NCBI RefSeq assembly: GCF_000313135.1
Contig: NW_004457518.1
Location: 31,567-95,566, forward strand
From: Acanthamoeba castellanii str. Neff
Lineage: Eukaryota > Discosea > Longamoebia > Acanthamoebidae
Direction of reading: 5' to 3'
DNA: 64,000 nt
The notes beneath the pieces are model-generated. The model was not told where the DNA came from. It did no database searches and worked only from the letters and a program-made list of their open reading frames with translations. The position numbers and the translations under genes were made by a program. Below are positions 44,043 through 55,096 of this stretch, piece after piece; position 1 is the first letter of the stretch, and each line of letters starts with the position of its first letter.

Positions 44043-47000
44043 TTAGACGCGAATGGAGGCGATTTCCACGGCGTTGCACACATTGACGACGTTGGACGCC
44101 AGGCCCTTGGCGCACTTCACCAGCTGGGCCTGCACACACAGATGGGAGAGCACGAACCACGCAAGTTTGTTTTGTCAGCCACCCCAGCAGCGCGGCGACC
44201 CAGGAAGACGTGAGCAGTGGAGGCAAAGGGGGACCGGTACCTTGACAGAGTTGTCGGTGGTGCCGCCCGCAGCCTTCACGGCGGTGATGATCTTGAGCTG
44301 CACGGAGATGTTGTTGATGGCGTGCGTGATCGACATCACCTGTACGCACATGTACGTACGGCCCACAACATAACGTGGGCGGGGGAGGTGTGTTAGATAG
44401 AATATTCGGACAAGGGCGAAAAGTCTCGAAGCCACGAAGAAGAAGAAGGAGAAGAAGAAGATATAGATCCGTGCCTGGTCGCGGAGGATGGGGTCCTTGC
44501 AGGCGTCGGCCACGGCCTTGGAGTTGGTCCCCACCTGGCCCACGAGGGCGTGGATGCGGCGAGAGATGACGATCACCTGCAGTGCGGCGCCACGCCGTGA
44601 GCACACGGATTGATCGGCCCAGTCCACGCACTCAACTCGAGAATGCGTGGACGTATGCACGCATGCAGGGATGGATGCAGGGATGGATGCGGGGGTGGAT
44701 GGCAGCGAACCTCAGAGTTGGCGCCGCGGGCAGCGGCCTGCGACATGAGGGCCATCTCTTCGGCGATCTTGCGAGCGGCGAGGTAGATGCGGCCCTCGGC
44801 CGTGTCAGCGTTGATCTCTGTGTCGGGCGCCAACCAACCAACGCAAACGACAAAACAAGACAGCAATGGAACGCGTCAGACCCGATCTCTCGTGCAACGC
44901 GCAGTGCGTGATGGGCAATGACGAGAGATCTTGGGCGCGCGTACCCTTCATGTTGACGACCTTCTCGACGTGCCTGGCGGCCTGCATGATCTCGTCCTTG
45001 GGCTCCTCCTCCTCCTCCTTCTCCTCGGCGAGGCCGTCCTCGATCTTCTGGTTGACCTTGAAGACGTCGTTGAAGAGCTTGTTCATGAACTCGGCCGCGT
45101 CCTACGCGGTATTCGACACACACGACACACACCACACACCACACACACAACATAGGGTCCGATCAGCGACGAGTCGAGCGGGCAACAACTCACGTGGGTC
45201 ACGAAGCGGGGGAGGTGTTTACCTTCTCGCCGCCCTTCTTCATGAGGAGGTCGCGGAAGGGTCCGCCCAGCTGGTTGAGCATGCTCTGCAGGTTGGCGGC
45301 GGCGTCCAGGAACTGCTTCTTCTTGCGCGGATCGGTCGTGCGGCCGGCCATCACCTTGCACAAGATCTGCACGTCGCCGGCCCACAATCAAATAATAACA
45401 ACAACAAATGTTATTACGCGGCCAGCACCCTTAAGGGGAGCGATGGGGAGGGGAGACGGTACGGCCTGCTTCTTGAGGTCCTTCTCGAGCTCCTGGAGGA
45501 GGCGCTCGGCGGTCTCCTTGTCGCCGGCGTTGAGGGCGTTCATGATGGCCTGCATCTTGTCGGCGATGGCCTTCTGCCCGTTTCTGATGTCCCTCTCCAG
45601 GTCGGCATGGCTCTGCACCACCGCCTCGGCGTTGAGCGCCTTGGTGTCCTGCACCGTTTTCTGTGTATGGAGAACACGACACGACACGACACACGGCCAC
45701 GAACGCCGGTCTCGTTGTGTGAGAGGCCCGCCAGGTACGCAGGCAACACACACACACACACCAAAGAGAGAGAGAGAGAGAGAGGAGAAGAGGGCACGGT
45801 ACGTGGAACTTGTCCTGGGCGGCCTTGTCGTTGGGGTGGGCGAGGGCCTGGTGGGTGTCGGCGGTGAGGCGCGCCTTGGCGTCGGTGAACTTCTGGGCGA
45901 GGGCCTTGAGGGCCTGCTTCTGCTTGGGGTCCGTCGTCTGGTCCGCGAGGAGCGACATCAGCACGGCCTGCTTCTCCAGGTTGTCCACCGCATCTGTCAC
46001 ACCATTCGAAAGACACGTCAGCATCCGCGGTGGTGGCTGGTGCTAGGCGGAGTGTAATTATTTAAATAAATATATTAGTACCGTGGAGGGCGTCGGTGGC
46101 GTCCTGGCGGTTGCCGCGCCTGACGGCGGCCTGGAGGCGGTCGAGGGAGTCGTCGAGGGCGTAGTTGGTGTCGATGACGGCGTCGGCGAGCTTGGCGGGG
46201 TCGCCGAGGATGCCGTGGAAGAGCTTGACGTGGTGCTGCTTGAGCTTCTCGCCGGCGTCGGCCAGCTTCTTGAGCTCGGACGCGGAGGTGGGCGCCGCGG
46301 AGGCCACCTGGACCTGCTGGAGGAACTCCTTGAAGGAGCTGTCCACGTCGGCCAGCGCGCCCCGCACCTTGCCCTCGTCCAGCTTGGCGTCACCGCGCTG
46401 CCTGAGCTGGTCCACCAGGGCCTTCTCCTCGTCGATGCCGGCCTTGATGCCCTTCACCTGTTCGTTGCGCGCCGGCACGTTGTTGGTCTGCACCGAGTGG
46501 GGCACCGCGTTGACGTTGTGCGTGATCCGGTTGAACACCGTCAACAGCTCGAACTCCTCGTTGGCCTTGACCGCGTTCACGCTCCTGCACCAAAACAAGA
46601 AGACGAAGAAGACAAGAAGAAAAAGAAAGAAGACGAGGCCGTACGCGGAGTGGTCAGACCCAAGGTACCGCCACGGGGCGGAAAAAAATGAAATGAAATG
46701 AAAAGAAAAGAAAAGAAAAGAGAGGAGGAGCGCACTTGTCGACGGCGCCGTGGGCGGAGCGGATGTCGTTGAGGGCCTTGGGGTTGTCGGCCGGGTTGTT
46801 GATGGCGCTGCGCACGCTGAGGGGCAGGTCGTTGAGCACGCGATCGAGGTCGTGGAGGGCGGCGAGGAGGTCCTTCCGCTGGCGCGGGTCGGTCGTCCTG
46901 TTGGCCTGCGCCTTCACCAGGTTCTGCTGCTTGAGCAGCCCCTTCTGCGTGGCACCGAGCAGGGCCTTGGCCGCTTCCTTGTCGCCTGTGCGTGCAGCAC

Positions 47001-50000
47001 GCACAGCAATACACGACACGACACGACACGCGCGCGTGAGATCGGGTCGTGTGCCTGCCCGCTCCCAATCGCACGAGGGGGGGGGCAACTAGCGTTGTAC
47101 CCTTGTTGAGGGAGTCGGCGAGCTGATCGAGGTTGCGGTGGAGCTGGTTGGCGTTCTCGGCGATCAATTGCTTGGTGGGCTTGGTGGTCAGCTCCGCGAT
47201 GCGGTTGTTGGCCGCCTCCATGTCTCGCACCATCTGGTCAAACTGCGCCTTGGCCCGCTGGTCGCCCGTCGCCGCCGCCTTGGCGACGAGGCCCAGCTGG
47301 GAGAGGAGTCCCTCGAGCGAGTTGATGGCGTCGAGGAGGTCCTTCTTGCGCTGCGGGTCGGTCTCCTTGTCCGCAAGCTGCCGCACCACCAGGGCCTCCT
47401 GCGCGATGGCGTCCTTGAGCGCCTTGAGCGAGGCGTCGGTCGCCGGCATATCCCGCTCCTCCACGGCCTTGCCTGCGCTCCGCCAACGCGCGCCACCACC
47501 ACCAACCAATTAATATTACAAATAGTAATAAACAATATGTAATAACAATAATAATAAGAATAATAACAGGTAATAGGGGGTGCGCACCGAGGCGCTGCAG
47601 CTCCTGGCCCACGGTGGAGGTGGTGGTGAGGATCTGGTCGTCGGGGGAGGTGGTGGCCGAGAGGAGGGCGTTGTTGAGGCTCTTGGCGCTCTCCACCAGC
47701 TCCGCCAGCTGCTTCTTGGCAGCCTGGTCGTTCGGGTTGCCCGCCACCCGCGTCGACACCTGTGGATGATCGGGGGGGGGGAGAGTTGGGTAAGTACAGA
47801 TCGAGCATCGTGCGAACAAAAAACCGCCCTAGGGCGCCTCTTGTGGGGTGGTGTCGAGGTGGTGGGGTAGAGGGGGGGGGCGTGGGAGGCGGGGCGGGGT
47901 GGTGCGCACGGTGAGGAGTTCGGGGACGAGGCGCTTGAGGGCGGCGCCCTCCTTCTCGACGAGGGCCTTCTGGTAGGGGTTGTCGCCCTGCGACTCCACG
48001 AACTGCTGCAGCAGGTCCACCTGCCTCGGGACTGGACACACGACACACAACACCCCCCGGCGTGTTAGTCCGCGGGTCGGGGATATAACCCATCGCGCAT
48101 TGGTGGATGGTGGTGATGAGGGTGGTGGTGGGAGGTGTGGGAGGTGGGAGGTACCGGCGTTGGAGATGAGGCGGTTGTCAACAGCGGTGGCTTCGCGATC
48201 GCCCTGCCCCGCGTGCTGCTGGAGATCGGCGAGGGCGGAGCTGATGGCGGCGGCCTGCTCCACCAGCTGCTGCTCGGGCGGCATGGTCGACGCCGCGCTC
48301 AGAGCCTGCACCGCCGCGTTGATGTCGTTGATGGCGTTCTGTGCACGCGCAAGAATAAAAGGAAGGGGGTCGTCAGTAAGCGGCACGTTGCAAATACAGT
48401 AGAATAAATGAATAAAAAACAAACAACAATTAGTAGAAAAAGGAAAGGGGGGAGGTGGCGTGTACGCGGAGGGCCTCGAGGGACTTGGGGTCGTTGGGGC
48501 TGGCCAGGTAGCCCTTGGTGGCCTGCACCAGCTGCGGGGTGAGGGCCTTCACGTTGCCCATCTCCTCCTGGATCTTGCGCTTCTGGAGCGGATCCGTCGC
48601 CTTGTCCGCTGCATGTATGGCACCAAGCGGTCAGCGTTTGCACGTTTGTCTTACTGTTGTTGGTTGTTGTGGTGGTGGTGGTGGTGTGGTGTGTGGGTTC
48701 TTTTGTGTTGGGGGGGAGAGGGGGGGTTTACCGAGGACGGAGGCGAGCGCGAGCTGCTGGCCGACGTCGCTGACGGCGGTCTTGACGGCGGTGGCGGTGG
48801 CGGGGCTGTCGCCCTTCTGGGCGGCGGCGTGGAGCTGGTCGAGGTCGCGCTTGATGCGGTCGGCGAGCTGGGCCATGCGCTCGTCCTCGGAGGGGAAGAT
48901 GCGGTCCATGTTGCGTCCGGCGGCCTCGAGCTCGCGGAGCACGCGCTCCAGGGCGGCGCGGGCGGCGGGGTCGTCGGGGTGTTCGAGGGCGTGGTTGGCG
49001 GCGGCGTCGAACTCGGGGCGCAGGCGCTCGAGGCGCTCGCGTACCTCGGCGAGCTGGCGGCGGCGGTGCGGGTCGGTCTCCTGCTCCTCTAGCTGGCGGA
49101 GGAGGTCGATCTCCTTGTCGAGCGCGCGGCGGATGGCGTCGGTGGCGCGGCGGGCGGCGGCGATGTCGCCGCGGGCCAGGGCGTCGGCGAGGAGGGCGAG
49201 GTTCTCGGCGACGTCGGCGTTGAGCTGGCGGAGGTGTTCGTCGGGGGTGGGCTTGGCGGCGTCCTGCAGGCGCTGCTCGACGCGGCCGAGCTCGGTGAGG
49301 AGGCGCTCGAGCTCGGCGAGGGCGGCCTTGTCGCCGGAGAGGGCGGCCTTGGAGACCGGGAGCAGCTGGCCCTCGAGGCGCTCGAGCTCGGCGATGGCGG
49401 CCTCGAGCTCCTTGCGGCGCACCGGGTCGGTGCAGGCGGCGGCGAGGGCGCGCGCGAGGGCGAGCTGGTCGGCGATCTTGGCCTTGGCGGCCTTGAGCCG
49501 GGCGGCCACCTCGGGCAGGTTGCCGGCGCGGATGGCCTCCTCGAGCTTGCGGAGCTCGTCGGCGAGCTCGCGGGCGCGCTTGGCCAGGAGCTCCTCGGGG
49601 CTGAGCGTGGCGGCGTCGATGAGGCGGTCCTTGGCCTCGCGCATGGCGCCGGTCTCCTTGTGGAGCGCGGCGGCGGCGAGGGCGTTGTTGGGCTCGGCGA
49701 TGGCGGCCTTGGTGGCGCTGATGAGGCCCGGGGCGAGGGCGTTGATGTTGTCCACCTCGGCGCGCACGGCCGACGCGGTGCGCGGGTCCTCGGCGGCGTC
49801 GGCGATGGCGGTGGCGATCATGGTGGCGTTGCTGATGTCGTCGGCCACGTTCTTGGCGGCCTTGGCGGCCTTGGCCTTGTTCTTCTCGTCGACGCCGTCG
49901 TCGAGCTGGGTGAGGTGGAGGTCCATCTCGCGGCCGATGGTGATCAGGTTGTCCTTGGCCGACGACGACAGGGCGACGGCGGCCACGACGGCGGCTGAGG

Positions 50001-51428
50001 CGTCGATGGTCTGCTGCTCAAAGGTCTCGAGGCGGGCCTTGGCCGACGGGTCGGCGGCGCGGCGGAGGGTGTCCTTGGCGGCCGGGGTGAGCTCCGAGGG
50101 CATCTTCTCGACGCGGTCGCAGGCCTCGAGGATGTTGATCTTGTGCACGTCCTCGGCGCACGAGTCGGCGATCTCCGTGGCCAGCCGCACCTCGTTCATG
50201 ATGGCCGCGTTGATCATGTGCAGCGCGTGCGCCGCCGCCTCGGGCGTGCGCGCGTTGGCCGCGGCGTCCAGGTTGCCCACCTCGCGCACGATGCGCTCGT
50301 GGCACGCGCGCAGCTCGAGCAGCGTCGGGCGCGCCGGCGGGTCGAGCCCAAAGTCCAGGTCGAGGCCCTCGAACATGGACTTGCACGAGAGGCGCGCCAC
50401 CTCGATGATCTCGTCCATGGCCTCCTCGAACTCGCGCGAGATGCGCCGCTGCTCGGCGCGCGCCGTCGCGTCGGCCGGCCGCTTGACCACGTCGCCCATG
50501 GCCCGCACCAGGCTCTGGATGCTGTTCTTGGCGATCTCGTTGGCCGTGTCCAGGCGCCGCCGGAAGATCGGGTCCACGAGGATGGCGATGCGCTGGTTGA
50601 CCAGCTTCACCGTGGCCACCACGTTGGCCGACAGCGTGCGCGCCACGTCCATGATCTGGTCCGCCGTCGTCACCCCGTAGGACCGCTGCACGTCGTCCTT
50701 GCACAGCGTGGCCGCCTTGACCAGCTTGATGACGTCGTACTTGTCCGCCAGGTGCAGCTCCGACACCGTGCCCTGCAGCACCTCCTTGGCCGACCGCAGC
50801 AGGCTCTTCTTGGCCTGCTGGCTCATCTGGTCCCGCGACAGCGTCGTCGCGTCGTTCACGATCTGCTGCGTCGCACCCCGGATCGTCGTCGCCGCCTCCA
50901 GCATCTTCTGCTGGATCTTGGGCTCCGACCCGTACCGCTGCGCCATCTGGCTCGCAATGTCCACCAGCGCATTCACCGCACCCTGCACCGCTGCGGTTGT
51001 TTTTATTTCATTACATGACACACACCACACAACACACACACACACCAGTGGTTCAGCTTCATGTCAACCATCGCCAAAGTTGTATCTCAACACGAGCCGG
51101 CTGCAGTCCCCGACGAGGAGGAGGAGGAGGAGTGAGAGAGAGAGAGAGAGAGGGTACCCTGGGCGCCAGGCACGATGTCGGGGAGAATGGAATTGTTCTC
51201 CTCGGCCTCGACCGAGAACATGACCAGCTGCGCCACCGCGTCAGCCACGGCTTCCAGCACCTGTCGCGATCACACGCCGAGAGCAAACCGAGTGAGCAAG
51301 CAACAATGGCAACCGTACTTCATTATTTTACATGATTAAAAAAGAAAAAAAGAAGAAAAAAGAAAAGGACTAGAGCAAGAGAGAAGGGAGGGGGTTACCT
51401 GGTCCATGCCTGTGTCCTGCTCCGCCAT
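44043..51428 (-). CDS. Vinculin-family actin-adhesion protein, 1,740 residues with expanded central repeats
   Basis: Eighteen minus-strand exons: 51428-51399, 51260-51158, 50990-48732 (2.26 kb), 48608-48466, 48338-48155, 48031-47910, 47759-47588, 47472-47101, 46985-46736, 46584-46082, 45993-45803, 45660-45463, 45366-45223, 45101-44945, 44817-44711, 44576-44475, 44339-44241, 44129-44043. They sum to exactly 1,740 codons plus stop. The N-terminus parallels vinculin D1 (VLEAVADAVAQLV, ILPDIVPGAQAAVQGAVNAL, SLLRSAKEVLQGTVSEL). The end parallels the vinculin tail (ISRRIHALVGQVG, ACKDPILRDQ, HAINNISVQLKIITAVKAAG, NVVNVCNAVEIASIRV). Between them lie helical Ala/Leu-rich modules with seven TDPxx(R/K)(R/K)-type loops. 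Vinculins link talin/cadherin complexes to F-actin. At about 1.6 times vinculin length, the middle is clearly expanded. The C-terminal lipid/actin 'arm' and the Pro-rich linker are absent. Confidence 0.88.
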
Positions 51429-52034
51429 TGTTGCTCGTTATTGGTATATGTACGTGTGGATGGATATGTGTAGTTGGTGGCGTCGCTGGATTCTTTGATC
51501 GTTGTCGCTGACTGTCGCGCACTAAATCGAAAGAGATCGCGTGTCAGTTAGGCGAGGGAGGCCCGGTGGCAAAAGCTGGCAGAGCGCGAGGGAGACCGGT
51601 GTGGTGGGCGCACCTGCGTGTGTGGACAATCAATGCTTGGTGGTGGTGGTGGAATCTAGTGCTCGCGCCGCAGTTGATCTGTGGCTCCACTCGCTCAACT
51701 CCCACAACGTAATTTTTCTCGTTTTTCTTGGGTCACACGATTGTGGAGCAACCACTTGCATTCCCCGTGTTGTGTGGTGCCAAGAAGAAGGGGCATGACA
51801 GAGACAACGACAAACTCCCGGCCAAGACTCCTCAACCTGTGGTTCACAACACTCCTCCGCGGCGGTCGGGGGTCCTGTTGTCACGACGGCGGAGTGGTGG
51901 TATATCACGCGAACGTGGGATTGGCCCCCCAAGCAAGGCTACGATGTGCACACGCGCGCCAAGTGTTGCCGTTTCACCAAGCTCTGCGGAGGGTGGTGCG
52001 TGAATGAGCTGTGGGGGTCCACGGCGTGCTGTGG
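51429..52034 (-). other. Intergenic: vinculin-family promoter region
   Basis: 606 bp between the MED22 stop and the vinculin-family ATG, both on the minus strand. I see no conserved ORF. It contains the vinculin-gene upstream region and the MED22 3' UTR. Confidence 0.5.
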
Positions 52035-52779
52035 TCATCGGTCAACGTACTCTTCGCTGAGCTCGAGCAAAGCGTCCTGTACCTCCCGGTGCAACGTTTG
52101 CAGAACCTGGCAGCGGGGCCAATCCGACACCGGCACGCACGGATGCGACACACACACACTGAACGGTAAGTACGGCAGCCCGGAGCGGAGAACGCAGCCC
52201 GGCACGCGTGCCTTTTTGGTCTTGTCCTGGCGATCGCGGTATTGCTGGGCGCGTGTGGTGACCTCGGCATTGCGGGTCTCAAAGTCGTGGAGCAGCACCG
52301 CTTGCTTGAGCTCCGAGATCAACGTAAGCAGTGACTCTGCGGCAGTCACCTGGTGTGTGCGCACGCAACGCGGTGGGTCACCCCGGGCTCAGAATCAGCG
52401 CCTCTGATGGCCACCCTCTCGGTGGTGGTGGTGGTACGGGCTAGGAGAGACGGAGAAGACAAAGAGAGGCGCGGCAGCAGGCAGGATCCGTACCAGGTTG
52501 CTGGTTTGCACGTCGACTTGGAACTCCTCTCCAAGCACCTTCACCTTGTCACCGACCTGGTGCCGTCGAAATGGTTGGCCGTGTGCCAAGCAATGGCAGC
52601 AACACGCATCACACGTGGTGGCTGTGGTTGGGAAAGCGGGCGGTGTGCACCTTGGCAGATTTGAGGATGTTGGCGTAGTGCTCGTTGAGCTTGGCCACGG
52701 CTGAGTCGAGGCGCTTGTTGTAGGCGTCCAGGGCATGCTGCTGCCCCACCTGCCGCGTTGTCGCTGCCCCTCCCCGCAT
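52035..52779 (-). CDS. MED22: Mediator complex subunit 22 (Surf5/Srb6)
   Basis: Four minus-strand exons (52779-52651, 52556-52494, 52349-52206, 52106-52035) give 135 residues. The order of motifs fits MED22: LDAYNKRLDSAVAKLNEHYA, NILKSAK, EEFQVDVQTSNLV, AAESLLTLISELKQAVLLHD, FETRNAE, then LHREVQDALLELSEEYVD. The human counterpart has matching segments (NKRLxxxV..I..NF..IIK.AK, AANIVRAGESLMKLVSDLKQ, LNDFPSVNEAI, LYELEEEYY). MED22 is part of the Mediator head module, which bridges activators and RNA polymerase II. The length is close to yeast Srb6 (about 120). The ATG at 52779 gives a short non-conserved leader (MRGGAATTRQ). The last donor could be CGC|GTGCCG as used. Confidence 0.82.
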
Positions 52780-52918
52780 GCGGCGGGCCTCTTGGTGACG
52801 CTCCCGGAGGAGATTTCGCGTCGCCTCCACCACCCTCCATCTTGCGTTTCGCACAGAAAAGAAAATAAACCACAAAGAGAGAAAGGAAATGGCTTTTTCT
52901 TCCGTTGCCCACGCGACA

Positions 52919-54034
52919 TCACAGGAAGTGGAAGGACTCGATGATGGGAAGGGCAAGCTCGATCTCGGTGTCAAAGTCGCCGAGGAGCGAAGAGAAGGAG
53001 ATGACGTAGGCGTTGTTGTCGAGGACTGTGAACGTTTGCTGGAAGCCGAACTCCCTGTCGGAGATGGTGCCCTTGTAGCGCAGCTCGCGAGCGTCCTTGC
53101 CGCCCATCTTGACTTTCTGTGTGCGAGCGTGGCAGAGGAGGGGATGAGGCGGTGAAACAACAACAAAAGCGAGGCGAGCGCGAAGGTGCACTTCGCACCT
53201 TCTCGTGCACGAAGCTGAGCGAGTCGACGGCCATGGCGAGCTGCTCGCGCACAATGCTGGCGAATTCGTCGAGCGAGCTAACGTTGATGGGCGCAGTGTT
53301 GAGGTCCGTGATCACGAGGTTGACGTTCGAACGAGGCGCGCCTTCGTCGGTCATGCCGTGCTCAAAGGACACCGTGGTCATCATCATGCCCTCCCTCGGC
53401 AGCCACTCGTCTTCGGGGAACTCGAACGAGACCTGCAAAGGCGCAAAGACCACACGCGCGTTATAGCCTCTCTGCGCCGACCCCCGAGGCAATGCGCATG
53501 CGTGCGTGCGTTGGGTAGGTAGAGGGGGAGTGGGAGTGGTGGGGGTGCCTTGTGGACGAGGTGCTCCAGGGCCAGGATCTTGGCCTTGGGCGTGTACCCG
53601 GGCGACAAGATGGTGAAGGAGCTCAGGATGCGCGCGAAGATGGGGTACGGACGGGTGTCGTTCTTGGGCGTGTTGGTGGAAAAGGCAATGTTGTAGGCCT
53701 TGCCGTCCTTGACTGGTCGCGGTGGAGGTGGTGGAGGAGGTGGTGCAGACGACCAGAGGGAGAGAGAGAGAGATAAGTGAAGGGTCGCGCGGCATCGATC
53801 AATTTGACCTCCAACGTGAGGAGGAGAGAAGGGGTACCGGTGAAGACGTGAAGGTTGGTGGTGCCAGCAGAGGGCGAGGCGTAGCGGGCTTGGATGGCCG
53901 GCTGGCCGCCCATCTTGGTGTCCTTGAGCTGGATGTTCTCCTCTCCGCCCGCCAGATCGCCCAGCCGCATGAGCGCGATGTCCTTGTACTCCTCCACGCC
54001 CCACGACTCGTTGGGCAGCGTCGAAATCGTCACC

Positions 54035-54067
<33 letters not shown>

Positions 54068-55000
54068 ATAACCGGTCTTTTGCGTGAGCAAGAAGGGTGG
54101 TGGAGATTTTGAGAGGGAGGGGGGCACGTGTACGTCAGCGGTCAGGGTGTAGGTCTGGGTGTCGAGGACGGCGAGGGCGTCCTCGTACTTGGCCTGCACC
54201 ACGGGGCCGCCCTCGCGCTCGGGCTCCTTCACCGTCCACGTGCGCGGGAACCTGGACAGGTGCCACCCCACGCACCACCGCCCCACGCCCCACGCACCAC
54301 GCCCCACCGCCCAAAGAAGAACGTAAACAAATAATAGTAATAATAATTACAAAAGAAAAGAAGAAAAAAGAATGGTTAAAAAAAAACAACAACAACAGCC
54401 AGGGAGCACGGACCGGAGGCGGAAGGCGTGGGTGGGGTTCTCGTAGTGCTTGAGGCAGAGGAGCTCGATGGGCTTCTCCTTGGGCTCGGCCTTGACGAAC
54501 TTGGTGGAGGCGATCACCTTCTCGACGTGCTCGCGGTGCAGGTCGTGCGTGTCGGCGGGCGCCGAGTAGGTGAGGATGTAGGCCTGGTCCTTGGCCACCG
54601 TCCAGGCCTGGAAGACCTTGACGGTGAAGGGACCCATGTCCGCCACGAATTGCATGCGCTTGCCCGCCTGCGCGAACATGTCGCCGTCCCACACCTTGAA
54701 CTCCGTGTCGGCCATCATCTGCTTCATCTGGCCCAGCGATTCGGCCGAGTAGTCCTCGAGGGTGATACCGGGCGGCACCTCCTGCACCAGCAGATTGAGC
54801 GACGTGCGGCCCGTGGCGTCGTCAGGGCAGAGGAAGGACACGATCGTGCCCATGTAGCCCTCGCTCTTCTTCCATTCTTCCGGATACACGAGCGACACAC
54901 CGTGCTCGCTGTTCACGTACGGGCTGTAGCCCTCGGCGTCGGCGGCCAGCCCCTCCTGCGCGATCTCTTTGCCCGCTCCGCTCTTGCCGTCCTTTTCCAT
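52919..55000 (-). CDS. Protein with tandem PsbP/DcrB/Mog1-like domains
   Basis: Six minus-strand exons (55000-54414, 54251-54134, 54033-53838, 53712-53549, 53432-53199, 53116-52919) give 498 residues. Three similar alpha/beta units are visible. Unit 1 reads SEHGVSLVYPEEWKKSEGYM, then IVSFLCPDDATGRTSLNLLV, and closes with VEKVIASTKFV. Unit 2 reads NPTHAFRLRFPRTWTVKE, VTISTLPNESW and TGTFTVKDGKAY-type strands, and ends ARILSSFTIL. Unit 3 reads VSFEFPEDEWLPREGMMMTT, then SNVNLVITDL, VREQLAMA, and IELALPIIESFHF. This pattern (F/Y-P-xxW start, long helix, KI..SF end) is typical of the PsbP/DcrB/Mog1 fold. There is no signal peptide. Function unknown. The intron after 53549 may use a GC donor (AAG|GCACCC), or a GT donor 9 bp upstream. 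Confidence 0.68.
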
Positions 55001-55096
55001 CCTTTGATCTGCGCGCGAATCAGCCGAACTGTCTGCTTTTGTTGTTTTTATATTCTTTTATTTCCAGTAAAAACCAACACCCACGGTCTAGGCGGG
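55001..55096. promoter_or_regulatory. 96-bp divergent promoter
   Basis: Start codons of the PsbP/DcrB-like gene (-) and the OB-fold candidate gene (+) lie 96 bp apart. The interval contains a T-rich stretch with ATATTCTTTTA near 55049. Bidirectional transcription is inferred from spacing alone. Confidence 0.55.

Noticed and set aside
43877..44213. Poly-Gly, poly-Pro and poly-Trp frames
   Set aside because: Frames of the GGT run in a convergent spacer.
48515..50680. Open frame of about 720 codons on the + strand opposite the large vinculin exon
   Set aside because: Antisense shadow of a GC-rich Ala/Leu-rich exon; Ser/Arg-rich translation, no ATG-led family resemblance, while the minus strand matches vinculin at both ends.
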